From Pseudomonas thermotolerans DSM 14292 (GTDB lineage: Bacteria; Pseudomonadota; Gammaproteobacteria; Pseudomonadales; Pseudomonadaceae), in the NCBI RefSeq assembly GCF_000364625.1, contig NZ_KB822608.1, positions 87,417-151,416 on the forward strand: 64,000 nt of DNA, in the 5' to 3' direction. Shown here piece by piece: positions 16,134-25,554 of this stretch (the stretch's first letter is position 1; each line of letters opens with the position of its first letter). Both the position numbers and the translations under genes were made by a program. The notes beneath the pieces were generated by a model. It was given only the letters and a program-made list of their open reading frames with translations, was not told where the DNA came from and ran no database searches.

Positions 16134-16954
16134 TCGCGCAGGGCCTGCTCGATCTCCTCGCGGCTGTTCATCACGAAGGGCCCGTACTGCACGATGGGCT
16201 CGCCCAGCGGCCGGCCGGCGATCAGCAGGACCCGGGCGCCCGAGGTGCTGGCCAGCTCGAGCGAGCCCTGCTCGGAAAGGCGTACCAGGCGGCTGCGGCC
16301 GACCCGGGTGCCGTTGACCTGAACTTCCCCCTCGTAGACGTAGAGCAGCACCCGGTGGCCGTCCAACAGGCGCGGACGCAGCGTGCTGCCGGCCGGCAGC
16401 TGCAGGTCGAACAGCTGAGGCTCGGTGTGCGGTCGCTGTACGGCGCCGTCGAGCTGCTCGTGGCCGTCGTCGAAGCGCCCGGCGATGACCACCACCTCGA
16501 CGCCCACGGCGGTGCGCAGGCGCGGGATCTCCTCGGGGGCGAAGTCGCGGTAGCCGGGATCGCCCAGCTTGTCCCTGGCCGGCAGGTTGAGCCAGAGCTG
16601 GAAGCCGCGCATCACGCCTTCCTCTTGCTCGGGCATCTCGCTGTGGATCACGCCGCGGGCGGCGGTCATCCACTGCACGCCGCCGCTCTTCAGCCGGCCG
16701 ACGTTGCCCATGTGGTCCTCGTGACGCATGTGCCCTTCGAGCATGTAGGTGATGGTCTCGAAGCCGCGGTGCGGGTGCGGCGGGAAGCCGGCGATGTAGT
16801 CGTCGGGATTCTCCGAGCCGAACTCATCGAGCATCAGGTAGGGATCGAAGCGCTCCAGGTCGGGGCCGCCGATGACCCGGGTCAGGCGCACGCCGGCGCC
16901 GTCAGAGGCCGCCTGACCGGTATGGATGGAGAGAATGGATCGCAGCTGGGTCAT
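16106..16954 (-). CDS. Pirin-family cupin protein
   Basis: 282 residues, a bicupin. The N-terminal metal-site residues are visible: His pair in FPPHPHRGFETI and His/Glu in ARGVIHSEMPE. Bacterial pirins can be quercetin 2,3-dioxygenases or redox-linked regulators; the specific role here is unknown. ATG 16954 is chosen because AGGAGG lies seven bases upstream, rather than the ATG ten codons earlier. It converges on the patatin gene with a 28-bp coding overlap. Confidence 0.93.
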   Translation of the reverse strand: MTQLRSILSIHTGQAASDGAGVRLTRVIGGPDLERFDPYLMLDEFGSENPDDYIAGFPPHPHRGFETITYMLEGHMRHEDHMGNVGRLKSGGVQWMTAARGVIHSEMPEQEEGVMRGFQLWLNLPARDKLGDPGYRDFAPEEIPRLRTAVGVEVVVIAGRFDDGHEQLDGAVQRPHTEPQLFDLQLPAGSTLRPRLLDGHRVLLYVYEGEVQVNGTRVGRSRLVRLSEQGSLELASTSGARVLLIAGRPLGEPIVQYGPFVMNSREEIEQALRDYRDGRLTA

Positions 16955-17058
16955 GGGACACCTCCTGAATGGGAATGTCGCCATGTTAGTGCGGAAAACT
17001 CGATTGATGTATGGAAGATGAGTGTAACTAATATCTAGTATTTCGATTTGTTCAGGGG

Positions 17059-17086
17059 GCTCCCCTTCCGTGCTCGGAAGGGGAGC
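17059..17086 (-). terminator. Terminator hairpin of the branched-chain amino-acid transport operon
   Basis: A perfect 12-bp inverted repeat, GCTCCCCTTCCG/CGGAAGGGGAGC, with a four-base loop. It begins 12 bp past the livF stop. The T-tract is poor, so termination strength is uncertain. Confidence 0.7.
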
Positions 17087-17097
17087 GGGGAGGGCGG

Positions 17098-17799
17098 CTA
17101 GCCGCCCAGGTAGGCGTCGCGGACCTTGGGATCGTTCAGCAGGGTGTCGCCGCTGCCCTGCATGACGATGTGGCCGTTCTCCAGCACATAGGCTCGGTCG
17201 GCCAGCTTGAGCGCCTGGTTGGCGTTCTGTTCGACCAGAAAGATGGTCACCCCGTCCTGGCGCAGTTGCTCGATGATCGCGAAGATCTGCTGGATGATGA
17301 TCGGCGCCAGGCCCAGGGACGGCTCGTCGAGCAGCAGCAGCTTGGGCTTGCTCATCAGCGCGCGGCCGATGGCGAGCATCTGCTGCTCGCCGCCGGACAT
17401 GGTGCCGGCGCGCTGGGCGAAGCGCTCCTTGAGACGCGGGAAGAGCTCCAGCACCTTGTCCAGCTGCTCCTGCCGCTCCTGCTTGCTGCTGAAGAAGCCG
17501 CCCATCGCCAGGTTCTCTTCGACGGTCAGGCGCGAGAACACACGGCGGCCTTCCGGCACTATGGCGATGCTCTTGCGCATGATGTCGCAGGTCTCCTGGC
17601 CGACCAGTTCCTCGCCCAGGTAGCGGATGCTGCCGCTGGTCGCCCGCGGCGAGCCGCAGAGGGTCATCAGCAGGGTGGACTTGCCAGCGCCGTTGGCGCC
17701 GATCAGGGTGACGATCTCGCCCTGGTTGACCTCCAGGCTCACCTCGTGGAGCGCCTGGATCTTGCCGTAGAAGGTGGAAACCTTGTCGAACCTCAGCAT
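17098..17799 (-). CDS. livF: Branched-chain amino-acid ABC transporter ATPase LivF/BraG
   Basis: 233 residues. Walker A GANGAGKST, ABC signature MSGGEQQM and Walker B LLLLDEPSLGL are all present; it ends LNDPKVRDAYLGG, typical of LivF. It pairs with LivG to energise uptake of Leu/Ile/Val through LivHM. Its start codon overlaps the livG stop by one base. Confidence 0.97.
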   Translation of the reverse strand: MLRFDKVSTFYGKIQALHEVSLEVNQGEIVTLIGANGAGKSTLLMTLCGSPRATSGSIRYLGEELVGQETCDIMRKSIAIVPEGRRVFSRLTVEENLAMGGFFSSKQERQEQLDKVLELFPRLKERFAQRAGTMSGGEQQMLAIGRALMSKPKLLLLDEPSLGLAPIIIQQIFAIIEQLRQDGVTIFLVEQNANQALKLADRAYVLENGHIVMQGSGDTLLNDPKVRDAYLGG

Positions 17800-18566
17800 C
17801 AGGCTTCTCCCAGGTAGGCCTTGATCACGTCCGGGTTGCTGCGGACCTGCTCCGGCGTGCCGGATGCCAGGGGCGTACCCTGGTTGATCACGTAGATGTA
17901 GTCGGAAATGCTCATCACCAGCTTCATGTCGTGCTCGATCAGCAGCACGGTGACGTCGTGCTCGTCGCGCAGCACGCTGATCAGCGCCTTGAGGTCCTCG
18001 GTCTCGCGCGGGTTGAGGCCGGCGGCGGGCTCGTCGAGCATCAGCAGGCGCGGCCGGGTCATCATGCAGCGGGCGATCTCCAGGCGGCGCTGCTGGCCGT
18101 AGGCCAGGGTGCCGGCCGGACGGTTGGCGAGGTCCAGCAGGTTGACCCGCTCCAGCCAGTGCGCGGCGAACTCCATGGCCTGGCGCTCGCTGCGCCGGTA
18201 GGCCGGGGTTTTGAACAGGCCGGACAGGTAGTTGGTGTTGAGGTGGCGGTGCTGGGCGATCAGCAGGTTCTCCACCACGGTCATGTCCTTGAACAGGCGG
18301 ACGTTCTGGAAGGTGCGCACCACCCCCTTGCGGGCAATCTTGTGGCCGGGCAGGCCGTGGATCGGCTCGCCGTCGAGGAGGATGCTGCCCGAGGTCGGCT
18401 GGTAGAAGCCGGTCAGGCAGTTGAACACGGTGGTCTTGCCGGCGCCGTTGGGGCCGATCATCGAGACCACCTGTTTGGGATTGACGGTCAGGTTCACGCC
18501 GTTGACCGCCAGCAGGCCGCCGAAGCGCATGGTCAGGCCGCTGGCTTCCAGGATCGGTCGACTCAT
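17799..18566 (-). CDS. livG: Branched-chain amino-acid ABC transporter ATPase LivG/BraF
   Basis: 255 residues. Walker [13 protein letters not shown], signature [12 protein letters not shown] and Walker [14 protein letters not shown] are present. LivG family traits are the larger insert before the signature and the end [10 protein letters not shown]. It overlaps livM by four bases and livF by one, so the four downstream genes are translationally coupled. Confidence 0.97.
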   Translation of the reverse strand: MSRPILEASGLTMRFGGLLAVNGVNLTVNPKQVVSMIGPNGAGKTTVFNCLTGFYQPTSGSILLDGEPIHGLPGHKIARKGVVRTFQNVRLFKDMTVVENLLIAQHRHLNTNYLSGLFKTPAYRRSERQAMEFAAHWLERVNLLDLANRPAGTLAYGQQRRLEIARCMMTRPRLLMLDEPAAGLNPRETEDLKALISVLRDEHDVTVLLIEHDMKLVMSISDYIYVINQGTPLASGTPEQVRSNPDVIKAYLGEA

Positions 18567-19827
18567 TGCTTCAGCTCCAGATGGGGACGTTGCATGGGCA
18601 GGAGACCTTGCGGGCGCCAGATCATCATCAGCACCATCAGGGCGCCGAAGATCAGCATTCGGTAGTCGGCGAACTCGCGGGTCAGCTCGGGCAGCAGGGT
18701 CAGCACGACTGCAGCTAGGATCACTCCGAGCTGCGAGCCCATGCCGCCGGCCACCACGATGGCGAGGATGATCGCCGACTCGATGAAGGTGAACGACTCG
18801 GGGGTGATCAGGCCCTGGCGGGCGGCGAAGAAGCTGCCGGCGAAACCGGCGAAGCTGGCGCCGATGGTGAACGCCGAGAGCTTGATTACCGTGGGGTTGA
18901 GGCCTAGGGCGCGGCAGGCGATCTCGTCCTCGCGCAGGGCTTCCCAGGCACGGCCGATGGGCATGCGGATCAGCCGGTTGATCACGAACAGGGCGAACAG
19001 CACCAGCAGCAGGGCGATCAGGTAGAGGAAGATCACCTTGTTGATCGACTGGTAAGAGAGGCCGAAGAACTCGTGGAAGGTCTGCATGCCCTCGGGCGCC
19101 ACGCGGTCGAAGCTCAGGCCGAACAGGCTCGGCTTGTCGATGTTGCTGATGCCGTTGGGGCCGCCGGTGAGCTCGGTCATGTTGCGCAGCAGGATACGGA
19201 TGATCTCGCCGAAGCCGAGGGTGACGATGGCCAGGTAGTCACCGCGCAGGCGCAGTACCGGGAAGCCGAGGACGAAGCCGAACAGCGCGGCCATCAGCCC
19301 GGCGATCGGCAGGCAGGTCCAGAAGCCCAGGCCGTAGTAGTGGGAGAGCAGCGCGTAGCTGTAGGCGCCTACCGCATAGAAGCCCACGTAGCCGAGGTCG
19401 AGCAGGCCGGCCAGACCGACCACGATGTTCAGTCCGAGGCCGAGCAGTACGTAGATCAGAACCAGGGTGGCGATGTCCACCGCGCCGCGCGAGCCGAAGA
19501 ACGGCCAGGCCAGGGCGATGACTATCAGCACCATGATCACCCTGCGCTGGGTGGAGGGCAGGGTCAGGGTGTTGCTGACCCGCGCGGGGATCTTCGGTAG
19601 CCGCGGCGCGCTCTGCCAGGCGCGGGCCAGGCGGTCGCGGAACAGCTGCCAGAAGAACATCGCCACGGCGCAGGCGGCGATGGCCCACAGGGTCGCCGGG
19701 CTGGCACCGTGGACTTGCAGCTTGATGCCCACGGTGGTCAGTTTCAGGCCGAGCACCGGGTAGGCCACCGCGAGCACCAGCAGGGCGCTGAAGAACGCGG
19801 TCTTGAGCGGGGAATGGGTGGTCTGGC

Positions 19828-19831
<4 letters not shown>
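18563..19831 (-). CDS. livM: Branched-chain amino-acid ABC permease LivM/BraE
   Basis: 422 residues, with about ten hydrophobic segments. The N-terminal 120 residues carry three extra helices ([47 protein letters not shown]), as in Pseudomonas BraE. The conserved core has [28 protein letters not shown] and TGGPNGI. It forms the inner-membrane channel with LivH. The start overlaps the livH stop by four bases. Confidence 0.96.
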
Positions 19832-20745
<914 letters not shown>

Positions 20746-21126
20746 TGCCTACTCCTCGGGCCTTGGCGATCGAGGCGCTTGTGGCGCAACGCGGACCCGT
20801 AAAGCGCGGATAGACAAAACCCGCTGCCGGATCGGGAAGTGCGGAAGGCTCCGCCAGGTTCGTGGTGTGCCGCTAGTCGGCGCACGGCCGGCTGGCTGGC
20901 GCGGACCGGGTTCGCGGCATCCCTGCCAGATACCCCCGCCGGAAGGCTGCACCAGAGGCCCTCAGGGTTTCGGGCCGCGGTTCCGAATGGGGGATGAACT
21001 TCAGGTATCGCGCTGGCACTGGTCCGTCCCTCGGGACGCCCGGCAACTGGCCCGGACCGGCGCCAGCTGCCGCGACGACCCACTTCAACGATTCCCGGAC
21101 AGTGGGTTTCGGTTCATTGCGACGGA
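20746..21126 (-). other. Long leader between the binding-protein gene and livH
   Basis: No coding signal on either strand. Just after the binding-protein stop there is a hairpin with a 7-bp stem, ACCCACT/AGTGGGT (about 21079-21108), and further GC-rich dyads follow. These could stabilise the upstream mRNA end or attenuate read-through into livHMGF. A separate promoter is also possible; none is obvious. Confidence 0.5.
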
Positions 21127-22251
21127 TTACTCCGCGAGGGTTTTGGTCGCGTCCTCGTGCCACTCGTAGACCACGAAGGAGAAGTCCTTCAGGTCACCCT
21201 TCTCGTCGAAGGCGAGGGTGCCGGTCGGCGTGTCGAAGGTGTTGGAGCGCAGCGCAGCGGCCACCTTGGCGGTGTCGGAGTCGTCGCCGACCTTGGCGAT
21301 GCTTTCCGCGATCACCTGGACGGCGGCATAGGCCGGGAACACGAACGGGCCGCTCGGGTCCTCGTTCTTGGCCTTGAAGGCCTCGACCAGCGCCTGGTTC
21401 TTCGGATCCTGGTCGAAGGACTTCGGCAGGGTCACCAGCAGGCCTTCGGAAGCCGGGCCGGCGATGGCCGAGAGCTCCTTGTTACCCACGCCCTCCGGGC
21501 CCATGAACTTGACGTCCAGGCCCTTCTCGCGCGCCTGGCGCAGCAGCAGGCCGAGTTCCGGGTGGTAGCCGCCGTAGTAGACGAAGTCCACGTTGGCCTG
21601 CTTGAGCTTGGCGATCAGCGCGGAGAAGTCCTTGTCGCCGGCGTTGATACCTTCGAACACGCCGACCTGGATGCCCTTGCTCTCCAGGGTCTCCTTCACG
21701 GCGGTGGCGATGCCTTCGCCGTACTGCTGCTTGTCGTGGATCACTGCGACGTTGGAGGGCTTGATGCGCTCGGCGATGTAGTTGCCGGCGGCCGGCCCCT
21801 GCATGCTGTCCAGACCGATGGTGCGGAACACCAGCTTGTAGCCGCGGCTAGTGATGTCCGGGCTGGTGGAGGCGGCGGTGATCATCAGGATGCCGTCGTC
21901 CTCGTAGATATCGGAGGCCGGCTGGGTGGAGCTGGAGCAGAGGTGACCGACCACGTACTTGATCTTGTCGTTGACGATCTTGTTGGCGACGGCCACGGCC
22001 TGCTTGGGATCACAGGCGTCGTCGTAGACTACGGCTTCGAGCTGCTTGCCGATCACCCCCCCGGCTTTGTTGATCTGCTCGACGGCCATCTTGGCGCCGA
22101 TGATCTGCATTTCGCCGTACTGAGCAACCGCTCCGGTGGTCGGCCCGGCCAGGGCGATCTTGATGGTGTCGGACTGCTCCGAGCAGCCGCTCAGGCCGAA
22201 GAAGGCGGCAATGGCGGTACACAGCAGTGTGCGGCGGATGGTGTTATTCAT
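21127..22251 (-). CDS. livJ: Branched-chain amino-acid binding protein (LivJ/BraC-like), predicted lipoprotein
   Basis: 374 residues, type I periplasmic binding protein of the Leu/Ile/Val family (TIKIALAGPTTGAVAQYGEMQIIGAKMAVEQINKAGG, given here as landmarks only in part: GPTTGAVAQYG, YDDACDPKQAVAVANK, GHLCSSSTQPASDIYED). The family disulfide cysteines are in the last two blocks. The signal peptide ends AFFGLSGC, a lipobox, whereas BraC as I recall it is a soluble periplasmic protein cut at an Ala-Ala site. ATG 22251 is preferred over 22263 because GGAG lies seven bases upstream. First gene of the livJHMGF order. Confidence 0.93.
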   Translation of the reverse strand: MNNTIRRTLLCTAIAAFFGLSGCSEQSDTIKIALAGPTTGAVAQYGEMQIIGAKMAVEQINKAGGVIGKQLEAVVYDDACDPKQAVAVANKIVNDKIKYVVGHLCSSSTQPASDIYEDDGILMITAASTSPDITSRGYKLVFRTIGLDSMQGPAAGNYIAERIKPSNVAVIHDKQQYGEGIATAVKETLESKGIQVGVFEGINAGDKDFSALIAKLKQANVDFVYYGGYHPELGLLLRQAREKGLDVKFMGPEGVGNKELSAIAGPASEGLLVTLPKSFDQDPKNQALVEAFKAKNEDPSGPFVFPAYAAVQVIAESIAKVGDDSDTAKVAAALRSNTFDTPTGTLAFDEKGDLKDFSFVVYEWHEDATKTLAE

Positions 22252-22510
22252 ATTTTGCTCCACTCAAACCCTTTGTAATTGTTGTCGCGGCCTAGGCCTG
22301 ACAAGTCCTTGGGATGTGCCCGATCCGGGTCCCCCGAACTGTACCGGTACAGTGTAGGGCTCGCCCCTGGGCCTTGGAAGTCGGGGCGGCCGGCCGGATC
22401 GGACGTGTGTCGCCAAATCGCAATAAATGTATAGAAAAACGGCGATTCATCACGTTTGGCGACGCTATCATGGCGACCCTTCGCAACCGACTAGTCCGAT
22501 CGAGGTCTCC

Positions 22511-22828
22511 ATGACAGAGAAACCTAGCACCCTCTATGCCAAGCTGCTCGGCGAGACCGCACGAATCGGCTGGCAGGAGCTGCAACCCTTCTTCGCCCGT
22601 GGCTCCCTGCTCTGGGTCGGCGCGGATCTCGACCTGGTGGCGGTGGCCGTGGCCTTTGCCGAGAACGACAAGGCCAGCGTCTCGGCCTGGCTGGCCGGCG
22701 GCCAGCTGGGCAAGCTGGAGGCGTCGCGTGCCGAGGACCTCCTGGTCCGCGACCCGGAGCTCTGGGCAGTGGTGGTGGCGCCCTGGGTTCTGGTACAGGA
22801 GCGCGGCACTGCGCCGCTGCGGCACTGA
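22511..22828 (+). CDS. DUF2288 family protein
   Basis: 105 residues (MTEKPSTLYAKLLGETARIG). Matches the DUF2288 pattern: WQELQPFFARGSLLWV, DLVAVAVAFAENDKA and a conserved WLAGGQL. Small, soluble, function unknown. The upstream open frame of 28 codons is ignored because GAGGTC and the family start support ATG 22511. Divergent from livJ, so the 260 bp between should hold promoters for both. Confidence 0.82.
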   Translation: MTEKPSTLYAKLLGETARIGWQELQPFFARGSLLWVGADLDLVAVAVAFAENDKASVSAWLAGGQLGKLEASRAEDLLVRDPELWAVVVAPWVLVQERGTAPLRH

Positions 22829-22921
22829 AATGCCCTTGCGCTAGACTGGGTGGGTCGTCCGGGCCTGGGAACGGGCCCTATCCAGGGATGGGCACATCCC
22901 TCCACCATCAGGAGCAATGCC

Positions 22922-23284
22922 ATGTTCGAACCGGGTCATCTGCATCTCGTGAACCTGCCGGGGCTGGGGACGCAGGGGCTGGACATCCACCTTTATTACG
23001 AGGTCCGGAGCGATTCCGAGAAGGGGCCGTTGGTGCATTTCCGCATGACCGGCGAGATCGAGGGCAGGAATTTCGAGGAGGAGTTCGAACTGCGCCGCGA
23101 TACCGCCTTCAATTTCGCCAGCGTGGCGACCCGTCTGGCCGCCAAGCACGGCCTGCATCCGCAGCTCGGTCCGGTGGTGCGCAACCACCGCGACTACGAC
23201 GCCATGTTCGAGGATATCCGCGAAAAGCTCAGCGCCCACCCCGGCGAGCCGGTGGATCTGGATCGCCTGTTGCGCGGCGACTGA
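22922..23284 (+). CDS. DUF5064 family protein
   Basis: 120 residues, starting MFEPGHLHLVNLPG, with GGAGCAATGCC just upstream. It resembles the Pseudomonas-restricted DUF5064 family (EIEGRNFEEEFELRRDTAFNF, VRNHRDYDAMFEDIR). Predicted soluble alpha/beta protein, no signal peptide, no known function. It sits 93 bp after the DUF2288 gene and 127 bp before glxR on the same strand. Confidence 0.72.
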   Translation: MFEPGHLHLVNLPGLGTQGLDIHLYYEVRSDSEKGPLVHFRMTGEIEGRNFEEEFELRRDTAFNFASVATRLAAKHGLHPQLGPVVRNHRDYDAMFEDIREKLSAHPGEPVDLDRLLRGD

Positions 23285-23411
23285 TGGAATCGCGCATCCA
23301 TGCCTGGCCTGCCCGGGGGCGCAGTGCGCGTCCCGCGGCGTTTTGTCGAATCCCGTCCCGGCGCGCGGCCCGGCCGCGTTACCGGGGACCGGTCTTTCCC
23401 TGGAGTATCCC

Positions 23412-24302
23412 GTGAGTACTAGCCTTCCGTCCCTCGCTTTCGCCGGTATCGGCCTGATGGGCCTGCCGATGTGCCGCCGCCTGCTCGCCGCCGGCTATCC
23501 CTTGACCGTATGGAACCGCACCCCCGAGAAATGTGCGCCCCTGGTGGCCGCCGGGGCCCGCCAGGTGGCGACGCCCGCCGAGTTGTGCCAGGCCGCCGAC
23601 GTGGTGATGCTCTGCCTGGCCGACACCGCGGTGGTGCGCGAGGTGGTGTTTGGCGCCAATGGCGTGGTCGAAGCCGCCCGCGCCGGCCAGCTGCTGGTGG
23701 ACTTCTCCAGCCTGGAGCCGGCCGCCACCCGTGAGATGGCCGCCGAGTTGGAGGGGCGCACCGGGATGCGCTGGCTGGATACCCCGGTGTCCGGCGGCAC
23801 TCCGGGCGCTGAGGCCGGGACCTTGGCGATCATGGCCGGTGGCCGCGCCGAGGACCTGGCGCGCGTGCGCCCGATCCTGGCGCATCTGGGCCAGCGCGTG
23901 ACCCATATGGGCGCAGTGGGCGCCGGCCAGGTTACCAAGGTGTGCAACCAGATGATCGTCGCCTGCAATGCTCTGGTGATCGCCGAGGTGGTGGCCCTGG
24001 CCGAGCAGGCCGGGGTGGATGCCACGCTGATCGCCGAGGCGCTGGCCGGCGGTTTCGCCGACTCCAAGCCGCTGCAGATTCTCGCCCCGCAGATGGCCGA
24101 GAGCCGCTTCGAGCCGATCAAGTGGCACGTGCGCACCCTGCTCAAGGATCTCGACACCGCGGTCAAGCTGGCCCGCGAGCAGGGCAGGGCGACGCCGATG
24201 AGCGGTCTGGCCGCCCAACTGATGCGCCTGCATGGCAGCAAGGGCAACCTGGAGCGCGACCCGGCGACCCTGGTGGAGCTCTACCGGGAGAATGCGCAAT
24301 GA
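23412..24302 (+). CDS. glxR: Tartronate semialdehyde reductase / beta-hydroxyacid dehydrogenase GlxR
   Basis: 296 residues from GTG 23412, preceded by GGAG. N-terminal Rossmann motif FAGIGLMGLPM. Substrate motif DTPVSGGTPGAEAGT. Catalytic lysine in GAGQVTKVCNQM (about residue 172). C-terminal helical domain. The family reduces tartronate semialdehyde to glycerate or acts on 3-hydroxyisobutyrate. The coupled hydroxypyruvate isomerase gene (overlap ATGA) favours the glyoxylate/glycerate role. A glyoxylate carboligase gene is not present in the window. Confidence 0.88.
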   Translation: MSTSLPSLAFAGIGLMGLPMCRRLLAAGYPLTVWNRTPEKCAPLVAAGARQVATPAELCQAADVVMLCLADTAVVREVVFGANGVVEAARAGQLLVDFSSLEPAATREMAAELEGRTGMRWLDTPVSGGTPGAEAGTLAIMAGGRAEDLARVRPILAHLGQRVTHMGAVGAGQVTKVCNQMIVACNALVIAEVVALAEQAGVDATLIAEALAGGFADSKPLQILAPQMAESRFEPIKWHVRTLLKDLDTAVKLAREQGRATPMSGLAAQLMRLHGSKGNLERDPATLVELYRENAQ

Positions 24303-25081
24303 GGATCGCCGCCAACCTGTCCCTGCTGTTCACCGAGCGGCCGCTGGTCGAGCGGGTGGTGGCCGCGGCCGCGGCCGGCTTCGACGGCGTGGAGATCCAG
24401 TTTCCCTACGAGGTGCCGGCGCTGCGCCTGAAGGAGGCACTGGAGGCGGCGGGGATGCCGCTGGTGCTGATCAACGTGCCGGCCGGCGATCTGATGGACG
24501 GCGGTCCGGGCCTGGCGGGGGTACCGGCACGCCGCGAGGAATTCGCCGCGGCGCTGCGCGAGGCGCTGACCTACGCGGCCATGGTCCGTCCGGCCTGTGT
24601 CAACGTGCTGCCGGGGCGCCTGGCCGAGGGTGTGGCGCGTGGGCAGGCGCTCGCCACCCTGGCCGACAACCTGCGCCTGGCCGCCGAGGAGTTCCAGGTG
24701 CTCGGTATCCGTGTGCTGGTGGAGGCGATCAACCCCCTGGACATGCCCGGCTTCCTGATCAACACCCCCGAGCACCTGGTCGAGCTGCTGGAGACGGTCG
24801 ATCACCCCAACCTGGCCGCCCAACTGGACTTCTACCACATGGCCCGCCAAGGCCTGGACCTGCCGGCGAGCATCGCAAGGCTCGCCGGGCGCATCGGCCA
24901 CGTGCAGTTCGCCGACTGCCCCGGGCGTGGCGCCCCGGGCAGCGGCTGCCTGGACTTCTCCAGCGCGCTGCAGGCGTTGCGCAAAGCCGGCTACCAGGGC
25001 TGGCTGGCCGCCGAGTACAAGCCGGACGCGCAGGGCGCCCAGGCCGGTCTCGGCTGGCTGGCGGAGTGGCGTCAGGCTTGA
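24299..25081 (+). CDS. hyi: Hydroxypyruvate isomerase
   Basis: 260 residues, TIM-barrel of the Hyi/xylose-isomerase-like family: MRIAANLSLLFTERPLVER, then AGFDGVEIQFPYEVPA. The metal-site glutamates are in VEAINPLDMPGF and AAEYKPDA; QLDFYHMARQG and GHVQFADCPGRGAPGSG are conserved. It interconverts hydroxypyruvate and tartronate semialdehyde, the substrate of GlxR. Its ATG overlaps the glxR stop by four bases. In the usual Pseudomonas order the pair sits behind gcl; here the pair stands without it. Confidence 0.93.
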   Translation: MRIAANLSLLFTERPLVERVVAAAAAGFDGVEIQFPYEVPALRLKEALEAAGMPLVLINVPAGDLMDGGPGLAGVPARREEFAAALREALTYAAMVRPACVNVLPGRLAEGVARGQALATLADNLRLAAEEFQVLGIRVLVEAINPLDMPGFLINTPEHLVELLETVDHPNLAAQLDFYHMARQGLDLPASIARLAGRIGHVQFADCPGRGAPGSGCLDFSSALQALRKAGYQGWLAAEYKPDAQGAQAGLGWLAEWRQA

Positions 25082-25554
25082 CCCCTTCCGGGGGCTGCAC
25101 GCCACTCCCTGTTCGGGTCCACTGCCGGCAGGGAGAGGGTGGTGGCTTCGGTGTCGCCCCGGTCTGTAGCGGCTCGGATTGCCTTGCGGCGTGGACGCCT
25201 GGGAGCGCTGGCGCCTTACGAGAACTCTCAGGCTGCGCCGTCCGGCTGGCACAGGACTGGCTATCCGCCCTCAGTGCATGGGCCGCTACGCCTCCCGGCT
25301 GGTAGCGGTCCTGCCGGAACTTTTCAGCGACCGGGAGTACTGGATGTGCAGCCGCCGAGAGCTGCGTCGTTCGGTACGCCTGCGTCTGGTCTGGGACTTC
25401 CTGCTCGAACTGTGCCGGCGCGAGCAGGGGGTATTGATGGGGACGGGGGGACTAGGCCTGGCCAGAACACCGCTCGGATTTAGGCAGGGCAGAGGCTGTT
25501 TCTCCCTCGCCTTAGCCCTCTCCGCTCGGGGAGAGGGCGGAGCACCGAGGATAC
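25082..25554. other. Non-coding stretch between hyi and rapA
   Basis: Apart from the LysR remnant nothing codes here. Near the rapA end there is an inverted repeat GCCCTCTCC (25515-25523)/GGAGAGGGC (25530-25538), 17 bp past the rapA stop. It could act as its terminator and belongs to the same pyrimidine/purine hairpin type seen at 9902 and 33669. Confidence 0.5.
25245..25442 (+). pseudogene. Remnant of a LysR-type regulator (C-terminal end only)
   Basis: About 66 codons read like the end of a LysR-family effector-binding domain: AGTGLAIRPQCMGR, LVAVLPELFSDREYW, then RRELRRSVRLRLVWDFL. The expected GLGIA-type loop, the hydrophobic strand before VLPELF and the closing helix are all there. No helix-turn-helix or upstream part is found in any frame within the 160 bp back to hyi. 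It is therefore a decayed fragment, possibly the former regulator of glxR-hyi. The assignment is by pattern only. Confidence 0.6.
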
